From: Desulfuromonadales bacterium
GTDB taxonomy: Bacteria > Desulfobacterota > Desulfuromonadia > Geobacterales > Pseudopelobacteraceae
Direction of reading: 5' to 3'
DNA: 64,000 nt
NCBI GenBank assembly: GCA_013349325.1
Contig: DUZX01000008.1
Location: forward strand, 1 to 64,000
Below are positions 20,137 to 31,637 of the stretch, one piece after another. The stretch's first letter is position 1; every line of letters begins with the position of its first letter. The position numbers were made by a program, and so were the translations under genes. The notes below the pieces were generated by a model. It was not told the DNA's origin, did no database searches, and saw nothing but the letters and a program-made list of their open reading frames with translations.

Positions 20137-21327
20137 TTATTGAACTATTGAAGCTACTACGCCTGCGCCGACGGTACGGCCACCTTCGCGGATGGCGAAG
20201 CGGAGACCTTCGTCCATGGCGATCGGAGTGATCAGGTTAATGGTCATAGCAACGTTGTCGCCTGGCATTACCATTTCAATGCCGGCTGGAAGTTCGGCAA
20301 TCCCGGTTACGTCAGTTGTACGGAAGTAGAACTGTGGACGGTAGCCGTTAAAGAATGGAGTATGACGTCCACCCTCTTCTTTTGTAAGAACATAGGCTTC
20401 AGCCTTGAATTTAGTGTGTGGCGTGATGGAACCCGGTTTGGCAAGAACCTGACCGCGTTCGATATCTTCACGTTTAACGCCGCGCAGCAGTGCTCCGATG
20501 TTATCACCGGCACGGCCTTCGTCGAGCAGCTTGCGGAACATTTCGACACCGGTTACGGTTGTCTTGGCAGTGTTCTTGATGCCGACGATTTCAACTTCTT
20601 CGCCAACTTTAACGATGCCGCGCTCTACACGTCCGGTAGCAACTGTTCCGCGACCGGAGATGGAGAATACGTCTTCAACAGGCATCAGGAATGGGCGGTC
20701 AATAGCGCGTTCCGGATCAGGGATATAAGAATCAACGGCGTCCATAAGTGCATTGATTGCCTGTTCGCCCAGTTCACCTTTGTCGCCTTCAAGGCCTTTC
20801 AGTGCGGAACCTTTGATGATTGGAATATCGTCGCCGGGGAAATCGTAGCTGGAGAGAAGTTCACGAACTTCAAGCTCAACCAGTTCGAGCAGTTCTGCAT
20901 CATCAACCATATCGGCTTTGTTCAAAAAGACGACTATGTACGGTACACCTACCTGACGGGCAAGCAGGATGTGCTCACGAGTCTGCGGCATAGGGCCGTC
21001 AGCTGCGGATACAACCAGGATCGCGCCGTCCATCTGAGCAGCACCGGTAATCATGTTTTTAACATAGTCAGCATGGCCCGGGCAGTCAACGTGAGCATAG
21101 TGACGTTTGTCAGTTTCGTATTCAACGTGAGCAGTTGCGATAGTAATACCGCGTTCACGTTCTTCAGGAGCGTTATCAATCTGATCAAACGCTTTATATT
21201 CAGCCTGACCTTTACCAGCCAGAACTTTCGTGATGGCAGCAGTCAAGGTAGTCTTGCCATGGTCAACGTGACCGATTGTACCGATGTTTACGTGGGTTTT
21301 GTTACGTTCAAATTTTGCTTTTGCCAT
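20137..21327 (-). CDS. tuf: elongation factor Tu
   Basis: EF-Tu carries aminoacyl-tRNA to the ribosome. The 396-residue protein has the G1 loop GHVDHGKT (19-26), [21 protein letters not shown] and the full domains II and III. Its DNA is visibly richer in G+C than the rpsJ-rplQ genes downstream. Only one tuf copy is in the window; a second copy elsewhere is common and cannot be judged. Confidence 0.98.
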   Translation of the reverse strand: MAKAKFERNKTHVNIGTIGHVDHGKTTLTAAITKVLAGKGQAEYKAFDQIDNAPEERERGITIATAHVEYETDKRHYAHVDCPGHADYVKNMITGAAQMDGAILVVSAADGPMPQTREHILLARQVGVPYIVVFLNKADMVDDAELLELVELEVRELLSSYDFPGDDIPIIKGSALKGLEGDKGELGEQAINALMDAVDSYIPDPERAIDRPFLMPVEDVFSISGRGTVATGRVERGIVKVGEEVEIVGIKNTAKTTVTGVEMFRKLLDEGRAGDNIGALLRGVKREDIERGQVLAKPGSITPHTKFKAEAYVLTKEEGGRHTPFFNGYRPQFYFRTTDVTGIAELPAGIEMVMPGDNVAMTINLITPIAMDEGLRFAIREGGRTVGAGVVASIVQ

Positions 21328-21361
21328 GATAAAGGCCCTCCTGAAACAGATTTGAGTTTAA

Positions 21362-23440
21362 TTAACCCTTTACTTTTGCGACTATTTCTTCAGACACAGA
21401 CTTCGGTACCGGTTCGTAATGGTCAAATGTCATTGCGTATGTAGCACGCCCCTGAGTTGCTGAGCGCAAATCAGTTGAGTAACCAAACATGGATGCCAGT
21501 GGGACCATTGCGCTGACAATTTGTGCTCCTGCGCGTGAATCCATTCCCATAATACGGCCACGCTTGGAGTTAAGGTCTCCAATAACATCACCCATATATT
21601 CTTCTGGTACAACAACTTCTACTGACATAATAGGTTCAAGAATAATCGGACCCGCTTTCGCACAGCCTTCTTTAAAGCCCATAGATCCGGCGATTTTGAA
21701 AGCCATTTCTGAGGAGTCAACTTCGTGGTATGATCCGTCAATCAAAGTAGCTTTTATATCAACTACCGGGAAGCCGGCCATTACACCATTGTCAGTCGCT
21801 TCTAAAATTCCTTTGCCGACTGCAGGGATATATTCGCGGGGAACAACACCGCCTTTGATAGCGTCAACAAACTCGAAACCTTTACCGGCTTCCTGTGGCT
21901 CGATCTCAAGCCATACATGACCGTACTGACCACGACCACCCGACTGACGAACGAATTTACCTTCAACCTTAACCTTCTTGGTAATCGTTTCACGGTAGGC
22001 AACCTGAGGCTTGCCGACATTTGCTTCAACTTTGAATTCACGTTTGAGACGATCAACGATAATTTCAAGATGCAACTCGCCCATACCGGATATTATAGTC
22101 TGACCGGTTTCCTCATCAGTTTTAACCCGGAATGAAGGGTCTTCACTGGCAAGTTTCTGCAGACCGAAGCCGAGTTTTTCCTGTTCAGCTTTCGTCTTAG
22201 GTTCGATCGCAATAGAAATAACCGGTTCAGGGAACTCGATCGACTCAAGAATGACCTGTTTTTCTTCTTCGCACAGCGTATCGCCAGTAGTCGTATATTT
22301 AAGCCCTACTGCGGCGGCAATATCACCGGCGTAAACTTCTTTAATTTCTTCACGTTTATTGGCGTGCATCTTAAGGATACGTCCAATACGCTCTTTCTTG
22401 CCTTTGGTTGAGTTGTACACATACGAACCAGCTGCAACAACACCGGAATAAACACGGAAGAAGGTAAGCTGACCAACAAAGGGGTCTGTCATGATCTTGA
22501 AACCGAGAGCTGAAAATGGCTCCGAATCAGCTGCCTGGCGCTCTACTTCTGCGCCGGAGTCAACATCGATTCCTTTAATAGCAGGAATATCGAGCGGAGA
22601 AGGCATATAATCAACAACAGCATCTAATAAGTTCTGAACGCCTTTATTCTTAAAAGAAGAGCCGCAAATTACCGGACAGAACTTAATCGCAATCGTACCT
22701 GTACGAATTGCAGACATAACTTCTTCTTCTGTTAAAACTTCACCTGACAGATACTTATCCATCAGCGCATCATCGTGACTGGAGATTTCTTCAATCATCT
22801 TTTCACGATATTCAGTAGCTTCATCGAGTAATTCAGCAGGAATCTCTTCGGTGCGGAACGTTGCGCCGAGATTTTCGTCGTCCCACAGAATTGCTTTCAT
22901 GGTTACAAGATCGATAATACCTTTGAAGTTCTCTTCTTTACCGACCGGAATCTGGATCGGAAGCGGATTCGCTTTCAGACGATCTTTGATCATCTGCACG
23001 CCGCGGAAGAAGTCGGCTCCAACACGGTCCATTTTATTAATAAAGGCAAGGCGCGGAACACCATACTTATCTGCCTGACGCCAAACCGTCTCAGACTGTG
23101 GCTCAACACCACCAACTGAACAAAATACTGCAACGGCACCGTCAAGAACCCTCAGCGAACGCTCAACTTCAATCGTGAAGTCAACATGGCCGGGAGTATC
23201 TATAATATTGATGTTATAATCTCTCCAACTACAGGTAGTAGCGGCAGACGTGATTGTAATACCACGCTCCTGCTCCTGCTCCATCCAGTCCATTGTAGCG
23301 GTGCCTTCATGTACTTCGCCGATTTTGTGAGACACACCGGTGTAATAAAGAATACGCTCTGTAGTTGTGGTTTTACCTGCATCAATGTGAGCCATGATGC
23401 CGATATTTCTATATTTTGCAAGAGGTGTTAAACGGGGCAC
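21362..23440 (-). CDS. fusA: elongation factor G
   Basis: EF-G is the GTPase that drives translocation. The 692-residue protein has AHIDAGKT (17-24), DTPGHVDF, the five expected domains and the domain-IV region [15 protein letters not shown]. The start is a GTG at 23440 placed five bases after GGAGGA. The open frame extends to a TTG that lies inside this ribosome site and is rejected. Confidence 0.97.
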   Translation of the reverse strand: MPRLTPLAKYRNIGIMAHIDAGKTTTTERILYYTGVSHKIGEVHEGTATMDWMEQEQERGITITSAATTCSWRDYNINIIDTPGHVDFTIEVERSLRVLDGAVAVFCSVGGVEPQSETVWRQADKYGVPRLAFINKMDRVGADFFRGVQMIKDRLKANPLPIQIPVGKEENFKGIIDLVTMKAILWDDENLGATFRTEEIPAELLDEATEYREKMIEEISSHDDALMDKYLSGEVLTEEEVMSAIRTGTIAIKFCPVICGSSFKNKGVQNLLDAVVDYMPSPLDIPAIKGIDVDSGAEVERQAADSEPFSALGFKIMTDPFVGQLTFFRVYSGVVAAGSYVYNSTKGKKERIGRILKMHANKREEIKEVYAGDIAAAVGLKYTTTGDTLCEEEKQVILESIEFPEPVISIAIEPKTKAEQEKLGFGLQKLASEDPSFRVKTDEETGQTIISGMGELHLEIIVDRLKREFKVEANVGKPQVAYRETITKKVKVEGKFVRQSGGRGQYGHVWLEIEPQEAGKGFEFVDAIKGGVVPREYIPAVGKGILEATDNGVMAGFPVVDIKATLIDGSYHEVDSSEMAFKIAGSMGFKEGCAKAGPIILEPIMSVEVVVPEEYMGDVIGDLNSKRGRIMGMDSRAGAQIVSAMVPLASMFGYSTDLRSATQGRATYAMTFDHYEPVPKSVSEEIVAKVKG

Positions 23441-23466
23441 TGAATCCTCCAAAAACTTTTATACTT

Positions 23467-23937
23467 CTACCAGCGATAGTGGGCAAATGCACGGTTGGCC
23501 TCTGCCATTTTGTGTACATCTTCACGCTTTTTGACTGCGGCACCACGATTATTAAAAGCATCCATGATTTCGCCGGCCAACTTGTCTTTCATCGTTTTTT
23601 CACTGCGTGCAGTTGAATACTTAATCAACCAGCGCATCGCCAGCGACATGCGTCTTTCAGGACGAACTTCGATAGGCACCTGATACGTAGAACCACCAAC
23701 ACGACGGGATTTAACTTCCAGAAGAGGCTTAATGTTATCAAGACTTTTCTTGAGAACTTTTACCGCTTCATCATTTGCACGTTGAGCAACTAGGTCAAGC
23801 GCTCCGTACATGATCGATTCAGCGACACTCTTCTTACCAGCCAACATCAATGTGTTAATAAGTTTGGCAACAACCTTATCGTTAAACTTCGGATCCGGCA
23901 GAATAATTCTTTTGGGCACTTCTCTTCTTCTTGGCAT
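23467..23937 (-). CDS. rpsG: 30S ribosomal protein S7
   Basis: S7 nucleates the 30S head and lines the mRNA exit. The 156-residue protein begins [18 protein letters not shown] and ends in [12 protein letters not shown]. It follows rpsL by 30 bases; in E. coli S7 represses the str operon through this intercistronic region. Confidence 0.97.
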   Translation of the reverse strand: MPRRREVPKRIILPDPKFNDKVVAKLINTLMLAGKKSVAESIMYGALDLVAQRANDEAVKVLKKSLDNIKPLLEVKSRRVGGSTYQVPIEVRPERRMSLAMRWLIKYSTARSEKTMKDKLAGEIMDAFNNRGAAVKKREDVHKMAEANRAFAHYRW

Positions 23938-23967
23938 ATCTATCCCCTCAACGATACAGGCTAAGTA

Positions 23968-24339
23968 TTATTTTGGACGCTTGGCGCCGTATTTAGAGCG
24001 ACTCTTCAAACGCCCTTTCACACCAACCGAATCGAGCGTTCCACGAACGATATGATAACGAACACCCGGAAGGTCTTTTACCCTGCCGCCACGAATCAGA
24101 ACGACTGAATGCTCCTGAAGATTGTGGCCAACACCCGGGATATACGAAGTAACTTCGATTCCGTTTGTTAAACGCACCCTTGCGACTTTACGGAGCGCGG
24201 AGTTAGGTTTTTTGGGTGTTGTTGTATAAACCCTTGTACATACGCCGCGCTTCTGCGGACATGACTTCAGAGCGGGCGCAGTTGACTTGTCGTTTTTACT
24301 TTCCCTGCCTGAACGAATCAGCTGGTTAATTGTTGGCAT
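23968..24339 (-). CDS. rpsL: 30S ribosomal protein S12
   Basis: S12 controls decoding accuracy. The 123-residue protein has [13 protein letters not shown], the [15 protein letters not shown] loop with the lysine that mutates in streptomycin resistance, and [17 protein letters not shown] at the end. It is the first gene of the super-operon here. In many relatives rpoB and rpoC lie directly upstream; in this window signalling genes do. Confidence 0.97.
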   Translation of the reverse strand: MPTINQLIRSGRESKNDKSTAPALKSCPQKRGVCTRVYTTTPKKPNSALRKVARVRLTNGIEVTSYIPGVGHNLQEHSVVLIRGGRVKDLPGVRYHIVRGTLDSVGVKGRLKSRSKYGAKRPK

Positions 24340-24373
24340 AGTCGTTACATCTCCAGATACAAAATATCAATCG

Positions 24374-24426
24374 GCTCCAAGCTGGAGCGAATCCGCAAAC
24401 TACCAAAACTTAAGAATGCTTGTCAA
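24374..24426 (-). promoter_or_regulatory. promoter and leader hairpin before rpsL
   Basis: On the minus strand TTGACA (24426-24421) and TAGTTT (24402-24397) are 18 bases apart and would start transcription about 50 bases before rpsL. The short leader holds a perfect hairpin, GCTCCA/TGGAGC (24388-24383 with 24379-24374). The -10 match is modest, so this may be a secondary promoter behind the stronger one at 24640-24669. Confidence 0.55.
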
Positions 24427-24449
24427 TCTATTTTATGTACATTGCACTA

Positions 24450-24633
24450 AAAATGTGTGAACCGTTGCAATCCAACGGAAAGATATGAGTAGCTGCGCAC
24501 AATCTGTGAACAGCGGGTGCTACTTCTTGGTCGCTCTGACAATTTAAGGACGGGAATGGAATAGTTGTAGGGTCGGAATTTCACCGACATCTCCATTCGG
24601 GTCAGTAGCGTTTACAGCTCCTCCGTATGAGGA
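24450..24633 (-). ncRNA. candidate structured RNA upstream of rpsL (unknown class)
   Basis: No credible reading frame fills this stretch, yet on either strand it folds into many perfect stems. These are: 5' hairpin 24632-24629 with 24623-24620; a nested long arm of AGCG/CGCT and GTCAG/CTGAC (24601-24610 with 24532-24540), GAATGGA/TCCATTC (24598-24592 with 24560-24554) and GTCGG/CCGAC (24588-24584 with 24576-24572) capped by TGAAATT; a second arm GTAG/CTAC, CTG/CAG, CACA/TGTG (24489-24523); and hairpin CCGTTG/CAACGG (24478-24462) followed by a T-containing tail. A near-consensus minus-strand promoter ends about seven bases before it. It could be an independent small RNA or a leader of the ribosomal operon. 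It matches no riboswitch class I recognise. Confidence 0.6.
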
Positions 24634-24639
24634 ATCGTT

Positions 24640-24669
24640 TTAATACTCTTTTTATTATCTTCGTGTCAA
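24640..24669 (-). promoter_or_regulatory. strong sigma-70-type promoter for the structured RNA / ribosomal operon
   Basis: TTGACA (24669-24664) and TATTAA (24645-24640) are 18 bases apart on the minus strand, with an A/T-rich block just upstream that could act as an UP element. The predicted start near 24633 coincides with the first hairpin of the structured region. Confidence 0.7.
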
Positions 24670-24712
24670 TAAAAAAATACGCCTGCATCATTTTTTTCAT
24701 GACCGTTGTGAT

Positions 24713-25099
24713 CTACTCCGAAATACTCATTACGGGACTATGCAGAATAGCGTCTACCGTCGCCTGAGCGACCTGCTCCAACCCTGCCAGCAAAGCAACA
24801 GCCGAAGTCAACTGTTCGTCTCTCGCAGCGGTCTCCATACGCATGGCGACGTCCTGAAGTCGTGGCGTACTGATATTTGCCGCCATACCTTTCAGGGTGT
24901 GTGCCTGATTGCGTATGCAAGCGCAATCTCCACCCTGACATATTTGCTGTAGCTCTTCCAGAATCCGTGGTATCTCATGTAGTGATTCTTCCAGGATTGA
25001 TTGCGTAAATTCTGAATCGTTATCAAAGCGTTCAAGAAGGTCCGCTTCATCAAACAGGAGTAGCGATGTATCGGAAGTATCTGTTGTATTGTTCAGCAT
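24713..25099 (-). CDS. stand-alone Hpt phosphotransfer protein
   Basis: This 128-residue protein is a single histidine-phosphotransfer domain with the motif AHTLKGMAANIS; H67 would carry the phosphate. It is clearly related to the Hpt domain fused at the end of the 691-residue kinase two genes upstream: the LLERFDNDSEFTQSILEESL and [20 protein letters not shown] stretches align. It lies 29 bases after the 1033-residue hybrid kinase, which lacks an Hpt, so it most likely receives phosphate from that kinase. No output regulator follows. Confidence 0.88.
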   Translation of the reverse strand: MLNNTTDTSDTSLLLFDEADLLERFDNDSEFTQSILEESLHEIPRILEELQQICQGGDCACIRNQAHTLKGMAANISTPRLQDVAMRMETAARDEQLTSAVALLAGLEQVAQATVDAILHSPVMSISE

Positions 25100-25128
25100 A
25101 TGTGTGTACCCACCTTTCAGAAGTCTTA

Positions 25129-28100
25129 TTATTCTGATTCACTCTTCTCTGACCATTTTTCCAGCATTTCAGCAAGCTCATCCTTCTTGACCGGTTTTGA
25201 CAGATAATCATTCATGCCGCCCTTCAGGCAGCGCTCGCGGTCTTCCTGCAGGGCGTTGGCGGTCAGGGCGATGATCGGCACGTCGTGGTTGAAGACGCGC
25301 GATTGTTTGTCGCGGATAATGGCGGTGGCTTCAAAGCCGTCCAGTTCGGGCATCTGGCAATCCATCAGTACCAGGTCGTAGTTGATCAGCTCCAGGGCAC
25401 GCACGGCTTCGCGGCCATCGGCGACGATGTCTGCTTTGTAGCCGAGGGTTTTCAGCATGTGCTGGGCTACTTTCTGGTTGATGGCGTTATCTTCGGCCAG
25501 CAGGATACGGATTTTCCGGGCTGCTGCTTTGGCGATGGTGTGCCGGGTGACAATGTCCTGTTCTTTTGGTTGGGTGCTGCTGCTCTTTGTTTCCAGGTCC
25601 TGGGCCAGAACGAGTTTGAGGCAATCGTGCAGTTGCAGCTGTCGTACCGGCTTGGGGAGGTAGCCGACAAAACCGATCTGTTTCAACACAGTAACGTCGC
25701 CTCTGCGGGCCAGGGAGGTGATCATGACCAGCAGGGTGGCGGCCAGTTGCCGGTCGGCTCTGACGCGGCGGCCAAGTTCACTGCCGTCCATGCCGGGCAT
25801 TTCCTGATCGAGCAGGGCTATCCGGAAGGGGTCACCAGCCTGGGCCGCTGCAAGCATGAGTTGTAGTGCCTGACGACCGTCTGAAGCGACTTCGTAGCTG
25901 CAGCCCCACTGGTCAAGCAGAGTAGTGATCAGCTTGCGGTTAGTGGCGTTGTCGTCAACTACGAGGATCTTTACTGCTCCAAGATCGACGTGAGCGTGCG
26001 GATGGGGAGCACTATCGCTATGCGCCTGTACTTCTGTGAGTGCCTGTTTTTCAAAACGACAGGTAAACCAGAAGGTTGAGCCGCTCCCTTCCTGGCTCGT
26101 GACACCGATTTCGCCCCCCATCAGGTGTGAGAGCTGTTTGCAGATTGAGAGACCGAGGCCGGTGCCACCGTATTTGCGGGTTGTGCTGCCGTCGGCCTGG
26201 GTGAAGGGCTCAAAGACGGCGGCGCAGCGTGAGGCGGGTATGCCGATGCCGGTGTCATGGATTTCAAAGAGGATGGTTACAAAGCCGCCCTGATCATTTT
26301 TCAGAGATGCGCTGATGACGACTTCGCCGTTCTTGGTGAATTTGATAGCGTTACCGATCAGGTTGGTGATGATCTGGCGCAGTCGGCCGGGGTCGCCTTT
26401 GAGGTATGACGGTACAGCGGGGTCGATGCGGCAGATCAGTTCCAGTCCGGCCTCGTCAGCTCGGAAAGCGAGCAGTTCGGCGGTATCTTCCAGGGTGACT
26501 CGCAGATCGAAGTCGATCAGCTCCAATTCCATTTTACCGGCTTCGATCTTGGAGAAGTCGAGGATTTCGTTGATCTGGGTCAGCAGGTTTTCACCGCTCT
26601 TGCGGACGATGTCGGCATATTCGCGCTGTTCGTCGTCCAGGTCGGTTTCCAGCAAAAGGCCGGTCATACCGATAACGCCGTTCATCGGGGTCCGGATTTC
26701 GTGGCTCATGGTGGCCAAAAACTGGCTCTTGGCAATACTGGCCCCTTCTGCCTGCTCTTTGGCAATTGTCAACTGTTCCAGAATGCTGCGCTTTTCAGTA
26801 ATATTTTCCTTGACCGCCAGATAGTGGGTGATGGCGCCACTGTTATCTCGCAGAGCGGATATGGTTGCGTGCTCCCAGAACATCCTGCCGTCTTTACTCA
26901 TGTTATGAAAATCACCTTCCCAGGTTTCACCCCGTGTGATTGTCAACCATAAATCTTCATAAACCTCTGGAGGGGTCTGGCCCGACTGGAGTATACGCGG
27001 GTTCTTCCCAACAGCCTCTTCAGTAGAATAACCGGTCAACTTGACAAACATCGGGTTTACAAATTCGATTATTCCGTGGATATCGGTAATGACAATGGTA
27101 ACCGGGCTCTGGTCAACTATTCGGTAGAATTTTCGCAGCTCAATTTCATCTCGCTGTATTTCATCCAGCATTGCATTGAAAGAGCCGGCCAACTGCCCCA
27201 ACTCATCGTTGTGTTCCGTTTCAAGCCGTAACGTCTTGTCGGAACCGGAGGTTGCCAGGGTATTGATCCGTTGAATGAAGGAAAGCAGCGGTTTACTGAT
27301 CCAGTTCCCAAGTAGTATGGACAGGAAAACGGTCGCGACAAGAACGGCAAACATGCCGATCATAAAAATGTAGCTGAAGTTGGTGATCGACCGGTACGCT
27401 TCAGCCAGCGGATAATTGATTGCCAGTATCCACCCGGTAGTATGCAACCGCTCGAACGAGGAGAGAACAGGATGACCGCTACTGTCAATCGTTTCACCGG
27501 AACCTTCATAACCATCCAGCACCCGCTGCAGCAATCGATCACCATCAGGGAGTTTAAAAGGTTTCATGACCAGTGACGAATCGGGGTGCCTGATCAAGGT
27601 TCGATCAGGCGCCACCAGATACAGATACCCCTTGACGCCAACGCTGATTTCATTCAGCAGTGCAAAGAGCCCATCTTTGCTGTCTTCCAGGTTCAAAGCG
27701 CCACACAGAAACCCCCTTATCGACCCGTCTGCGGCCAACAGAGGTGCCGTCATCATAATTATCGGGCGGTTATCATCCTGATCAATAAAAGGGTCAGAAA
27801 TAACAGGCTTGCTGCTACGCATACTTTTTTTAAAAAAATCATGGTCGGCAAATAACTTCCCCTGCAGGTTGATGCGGACCGGATTCGAAGCGATTACAAC
27901 TCCATTCGTATCCAGAATCAGCATATCATGATCAAATAACACCCGTGAAACCACGCGGCTTTCCAGCAACTGTTGGGCACTTTCACTGCTGCGCATGATT
28001 TCAGGACTCATAGAGTTGGCGACGCGGATCAGCGTCTTCTGGATTGAGTCCAGCTTGTTATCAAGTCCACGGGCCAGACTCCTGACCAGGTCAAACTGCT

Positions 28101-28230
28101 GCTCAAAAACCATCTGGCGGGTCGAATGCCGGAAATAGATCAGTGTCCCGCCCGCAATCGCAGTCAGACCGATGAACGCCAGCAGGCTGAGAATAACAAG
28201 GATTTTGACTTTGATACTTTTAAACATCAT
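25129..28230 (-). CDS. hybrid sensor histidine kinase: Cache-HAMP-PAS-HisKA-HATPase-REC-REC
   Basis: The 1033-residue protein has a membrane segment at about 8-32, a periplasmic double-Cache-like sensor (about 40-280), a second segment (285-308), HAMP (308-362), PAS (about 365-480) and a HisKA domain with phospho-acceptor H510 in [13 protein letters not shown]. An HATPase with [13 protein letters not shown] follows, then two receiver domains ([11 protein letters not shown] and [11 protein letters not shown] hold the aspartates). Small organic ligands are usual for Cache sensors; the ligand here is unknown. With the Hpt protein downstream it makes a His-Asp-His relay. It starts 10 bases after the 691-residue kinase. 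Confidence 0.9.
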   Translation of the reverse strand: MMFKSIKVKILVILSLLAFIGLTAIAGGTLIYFRHSTRQMVFEQQFDLVRSLARGLDNKLDSIQKTLIRVANSMSPEIMRSSESAQQLLESRVVSRVLFDHDMLILDTNGVVIASNPVRINLQGKLFADHDFFKKSMRSSKPVISDPFIDQDDNRPIIMMTAPLLAADGSIRGFLCGALNLEDSKDGLFALLNEISVGVKGYLYLVAPDRTLIRHPDSSLVMKPFKLPDGDRLLQRVLDGYEGSGETIDSSGHPVLSSFERLHTTGWILAINYPLAEAYRSITNFSYIFMIGMFAVLVATVFLSILLGNWISKPLLSFIQRINTLATSGSDKTLRLETEHNDELGQLAGSFNAMLDEIQRDEIELRKFYRIVDQSPVTIVITDIHGIIEFVNPMFVKLTGYSTEEAVGKNPRILQSGQTPPEVYEDLWLTITRGETWEGDFHNMSKDGRMFWEHATISALRDNSGAITHYLAVKENITEKRSILEQLTIAKEQAEGASIAKSQFLATMSHEIRTPMNGVIGMTGLLLETDLDDEQREYADIVRKSGENLLTQINEILDFSKIEAGKMELELIDFDLRVTLEDTAELLAFRADEAGLELICRIDPAVPSYLKGDPGRLRQIITNLIGNAIKFTKNGEVVISASLKNDQGGFVTILFEIHDTGIGIPASRCAAVFEPFTQADGSTTRKYGGTGLGLSICKQLSHLMGGEIGVTSQEGSGSTFWFTCRFEKQALTEVQAHSDSAPHPHAHVDLGAVKILVVDDNATNRKLITTLLDQWGCSYEVASDGRQALQLMLAAAQAGDPFRIALLDQEMPGMDGSELGRRVRADRQLAATLLVMITSLARRGDVTVLKQIGFVGYLPKPVRQLQLHDCLKLVLAQDLETKSSSTQPKEQDIVTRHTIAKAAARKIRILLAEDNAINQKVAQHMLKTLGYKADIVADGREAVRALELINYDLVLMDCQMPELDGFEATAIIRDKQSRVFNHDVPIIALTANALQEDRERCLKGGMNDYLSKPVKKDELAEMLEKWSEKSESE

Positions 28231-28239
28231 GACAGGCTC

Positions 28240-30315
28240 CTAAGCGCCCCAAATCTGTGACTGTCTGATAACATCCAGCGTTCGCCGGGTACATTCCTCA
28301 AGTTCAGACTGCAACTTTTTGGCCGCCGCAAAGTCACCTTCCAAAGCGGCAGCCTCCATTGCCTGGGCAGAATTCTTCAGGGCAAAGGCGCTGATGTTTG
28401 CAGCCAGTCCACGCAGTGTATGGGCTTCCAGCCGGATAACCTTTATCTCGTCACTGCTACCTATTTCTTGCAATCGCGTAATGTGCCGCGGGATTTCCTG
28501 CAAAGACTCTTCCAGAACACTCTGTATGAATTCGAGGTCATGATCGAGGCGTTCCAGAAGATCATCTTCGTTAAAAAGATCGATGGCCGGAATATCGGGG
28601 ACAGAAGTATCTCCGTCAACAGGTGCCGGTGCCACAGCTGCGGCAGCATCACGACTGACCTGCAGCCATTTCGCTATCGTTTTCGCCAACTCATCCCTGT
28701 TTACCGGCTTGGCCAGATAATCACTCATGCCGGCGTCCAGGCAACGCTCGCGATCCCCCTTCATGGCGTTGGCTGTCATGGCGATAACCGGCACGTTATG
28801 GTTGAGAACTTTCGACTCTGGATTCCGGATGTTTGTTGTCGCCTCGAATCCGTCCATTTCCGGCATCTGGCAGTCCATAAACACCAGCTGATAATCGGTC
28901 TGCTCCAGAGCCTTGAGCGCTTCCAGACCGTTGCAGGCCACGTCGGCCTTATACCCCAACCTGTTCAGCTGCCCCAGTGCGACCTTCTGGTTGACGAGAT
29001 TATCCTCAACCAGCAGTATCCGGGTAGTCTGTTGTGGCGAAACACCGGGTTCGGATGATATTGCATGAGCATTGGAATCAATTTCGGCCTTTTCAGGCCG
29101 TATTTCAAAGCGGCCGGTAAACCAGAATTTCGATCCACGACCCTCTTCGCTCTCCACACCGATCGCGCCCCCCATCAACCCGGCCAACTGTTTGCAGATT
29201 GCCAACCCCAGGCCGGTGCCGCCGTATTTGCGGGTCGTTGATTCATCAACCTGTGTAAACGGGTCAAAGATGGCCGCCCGACGCGCTTCCGGGATGCCGA
29301 TACCTGAATCCTGCACCGAAAAACGGACCTCTGCCTGCCCCTGCGCTATGGAGACAAGCTCGACAGCAATAGTTATCGTTCCAGCCGCCGTAAACTTGAT
29401 GGCGTTACCCAGCAGATTGATAATGACCTGCCGGAGCCTGCCGGGATCCCCTTTAAAATGGCGTGGCAGGTAAATATCCAGGCGAACGATCAACTCCAGG
29501 CCACCTGCAACAGCCCGTGACATCTGCATGTCAACACACTCTTGCACGACGGTGCGCAGCTCAAAATCTCGCAGTTCCAGCTCAAGCCGACCGGCCTCGA
29601 TCTTGGAAAAATCAAGGATATCGTTGATCAATCCCAGCAGATTATTACCGCTCTTCCTGATCATCTCCAGATATTCGTGCTGTTGGGGGTTCAGATCGGA
29701 ATCGAGCAGCAGATCGGTAATGCCTATGACACCGTTCATCGGGGTCCGGATCTCGTGACTCATCGTGGCCAGAAAATCCCGTTTGGCGCGCGTGGCCGCT
29801 TCGGCAGCGATCAGTGCAATACCCAGTTCGCTGTTTTTCTGTTCCATCAGATCATGGACACGGGAAAGTTCAATCTCGCGACGGCGGGATTCATCCAGCA
29901 GCAGCTTCATACGGGCATGATTCTGCACCCGCAGCCTGAGCTCTTCCGGATTGCATGGTTTGGAGAGAAAATCATTGGCACCCAGAGCCAGCGTTCGTAG
30001 CGCTTCGCCCTTGTCGCCGGTCATGGCAATTACCGGAATCGCGCACAGCTGCGGATGCCCTTTCAAAATCACCAGCGTCTCATAACCGTCCATAACCGGC
30101 ATGAGCAGATCAAGCAGAATGACATCCACTTCAGTCTCGCCATCTTCCAGAAGATCGAGCGCCTCCCGGCCGTTGAAGGCGCGTAACAGGGCAACGTTCT
30201 GCAAGCCATCAGGACCGCTGAGCATCCCCTCGATCAGCTCAAGATTCATCTCAATGTCGTCAACGACAAGGATCGTGATGGCAGCTTCTGCAGTATTAAT
30301 CTTCGTTGTAGACAT
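28240..30315 (-). CDS. soluble hybrid kinase: REC-HisKA-HATPase-REC-Hpt
   Basis: This 691-residue protein has no membrane segment. An N-terminal receiver (D69 in [11 protein letters not shown]) is followed by a coiled linker, HisKA (H187 in [13 protein letters not shown]), HATPase ([13 protein letters not shown]), a second receiver ([11 protein letters not shown]) and a C-terminal Hpt domain (H632 in [12 protein letters not shown]). It can therefore run a complete phosphorelay in one chain, taking input at the first receiver. The gene overlaps the end of the REC-HD-GYP-like gene by 20 bases, which suggests that the two proteins are partners. Confidence 0.9.
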   Translation of the reverse strand: MSTTKINTAEAAITILVVDDIEMNLELIEGMLSGPDGLQNVALLRAFNGREALDLLEDGETEVDVILLDLLMPVMDGYETLVILKGHPQLCAIPVIAMTGDKGEALRTLALGANDFLSKPCNPEELRLRVQNHARMKLLLDESRRREIELSRVHDLMEQKNSELGIALIAAEAATRAKRDFLATMSHEIRTPMNGVIGITDLLLDSDLNPQQHEYLEMIRKSGNNLLGLINDILDFSKIEAGRLELELRDFELRTVVQECVDMQMSRAVAGGLELIVRLDIYLPRHFKGDPGRLRQVIINLLGNAIKFTAAGTITIAVELVSIAQGQAEVRFSVQDSGIGIPEARRAAIFDPFTQVDESTTRKYGGTGLGLAICKQLAGLMGGAIGVESEEGRGSKFWFTGRFEIRPEKAEIDSNAHAISSEPGVSPQQTTRILLVEDNLVNQKVALGQLNRLGYKADVACNGLEALKALEQTDYQLVFMDCQMPEMDGFEATTNIRNPESKVLNHNVPVIAMTANAMKGDRERCLDAGMSDYLAKPVNRDELAKTIAKWLQVSRDAAAAVAPAPVDGDTSVPDIPAIDLFNEDDLLERLDHDLEFIQSVLEESLQEIPRHITRLQEIGSSDEIKVIRLEAHTLRGLAANISAFALKNSAQAMEAAALEGDFAAAKKLQSELEECTRRTLDVIRQSQIWGA

Positions 30316-31579
30316 ATACCCACACCCCCCCGATAATCTGCTTCATCCGGCAGTTACTTCGTATCAATGAGATACCGGAGACGTCCAGCTTCTCACCCTT
30401 CTGGAGCAGCAGCATCCTGGCTTCATTGTTGACATCCCTTGAAAGCCGCATACCGGAAACAAGCTCATTGGGAGGGACTTCAACTTCCTTGTTTGTCAGC
30501 GTTTTTTTAGGATCAAAATAGAGCGTACGGGAAATCAGGTTAAAGTGCCGGATCAAGGTCGGATCCAGAACAATCGGGGCATACAGGCGCGCCTTCATCA
30601 TGGCGAATTCAGAGCAGTTATCGCTGACGGAATTTGCAGCACGCTCGATTACGTCGGCAACCGCTATCAATCGGGCGCCGAGCGGAATGGCCTCCCCCTG
30701 TAATCCGTCCGGAAATCCGCCCCCCCCGTACAGCTCATGATGGCCACGCACCATCAGACCGACGTCCTGCAGATCTTCAATCGACGTGAACAGATCCTCG
30801 CCTCGCAGTGGATGGGCGTGATACGCCTCCACCTCGTTAGCGGTCATTTCAGATTCGTTTTTATCCTCTCTGATCAGGTCCTTTACCTTTCCCAGCGTCC
30901 CGACATCGTGCAGAAGACCGGCCAGCCTGATCTTGGCAACTTCCAGGCCCGATAGTTTCATCTGACGGGCGGCATCACCCGCCAGTTCGCTGATAGCCCG
31001 AGCCCGGATACCGAAGCGGTCTTCCATCAATTCAAAAACCCCGGAGAGCAGATCCAGTGTCATTGAGTATCCGCGCAGGTCGGAAGCCTTTTCCTCTGCC
31101 GACATAAGCTCATCAGTCTTGACGCGAATGGTCTTGATACTCTGTAACAGGCGTGTTTTCAGGCTGTTGTTCCACTCTGCCAGTTCGTCCTGGGCCGCCT
31201 TGAGCGCCAGATGAGCCCTGACCCGGGCACGCACAACATCGCCGACAATCGGCTTGGTGATAAAATCAACGGCGCCCACTTCAAAGCCCTTGGTTTCATC
31301 GCCCGGTTCAAGCAATGCCGTCACAAAGAGGACCGGTATCTTTTCTGTCGCGGCATCGGCCTTAAGCGCCTGACATACTTCATAGCCATCCATCTCCGGC
31401 ATCATGATATCAAGCAGTATCAGGTCGGGCAGCGTTGTCCGGGCAATTTCAAGTGCCTCTTTCCCGCTTGAAGCGGTACTGATGGCGTACTCCTTTTTGA
31501 GTAATCCTTTCAGGAGCATCACATTCGCCGCAATGTCATCAACAATAAGAATAGTTGTCGTTTTTTCCTGCGATTCCAT
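30296..31579 (-). CDS. response regulator with divergent HD-GYP-like output domain
   Basis: The 427-residue protein has a receiver (D57 in [11 protein letters not shown]) and an HD-GYP-type domain. The HD pair H224-D225, H254, H280-H281 and D309 are present. The usual HDIGK reads HDVGTLGK and the GYP triad reads GFP (288-290). HD-GYP proteins degrade cyclic di-GMP; these changes may alter activity, so enzyme function is uncertain. The C-terminal [20 protein letters not shown] segment is common in the family. The ATG at 31579 has GAAGGGA upstream; the longer frame starts inside the putative promoter. It is first of a four-gene cassette. Confidence 0.82.
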   Translation of the reverse strand: MESQEKTTTILIVDDIAANVMLLKGLLKKEYAISTASSGKEALEIARTTLPDLILLDIMMPEMDGYEVCQALKADAATEKIPVLFVTALLEPGDETKGFEVGAVDFITKPIVGDVVRARVRAHLALKAAQDELAEWNNSLKTRLLQSIKTIRVKTDELMSAEEKASDLRGYSMTLDLLSGVFELMEDRFGIRARAISELAGDAARQMKLSGLEVAKIRLAGLLHDVGTLGKVKDLIREDKNESEMTANEVEAYHAHPLRGEDLFTSIEDLQDVGLMVRGHHELYGGGGFPDGLQGEAIPLGARLIAVADVIERAANSVSDNCSEFAMMKARLYAPIVLDPTLIRHFNLISRTLYFDPKKTLTNKEVEVPPNELVSGMRLSRDVNNEARMLLLQKGEKLDVSGISLIRSNCRMKQIIGGVWVYVYNED

Positions 31580-31637
31580 TGTCAGTTTCCCTTCGGTGGC
31601 AGCACCTTTACACACGGTATCAGGCATTCCGGGCAGC

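Noticed and set aside
20362..21444. Long open frame antisense to tuf (about 360 codons)
   Set aside because: It mirrors a highly conserved, codon-biased gene, has no ribosome site and no recognisable domain.
24450..24633. Cobalamin, FMN or group II intron identity for the structured region
   Set aside because: GGTGAAATTCC recalls parts of such RNAs, but the other conserved boxes and the expected order are missing.
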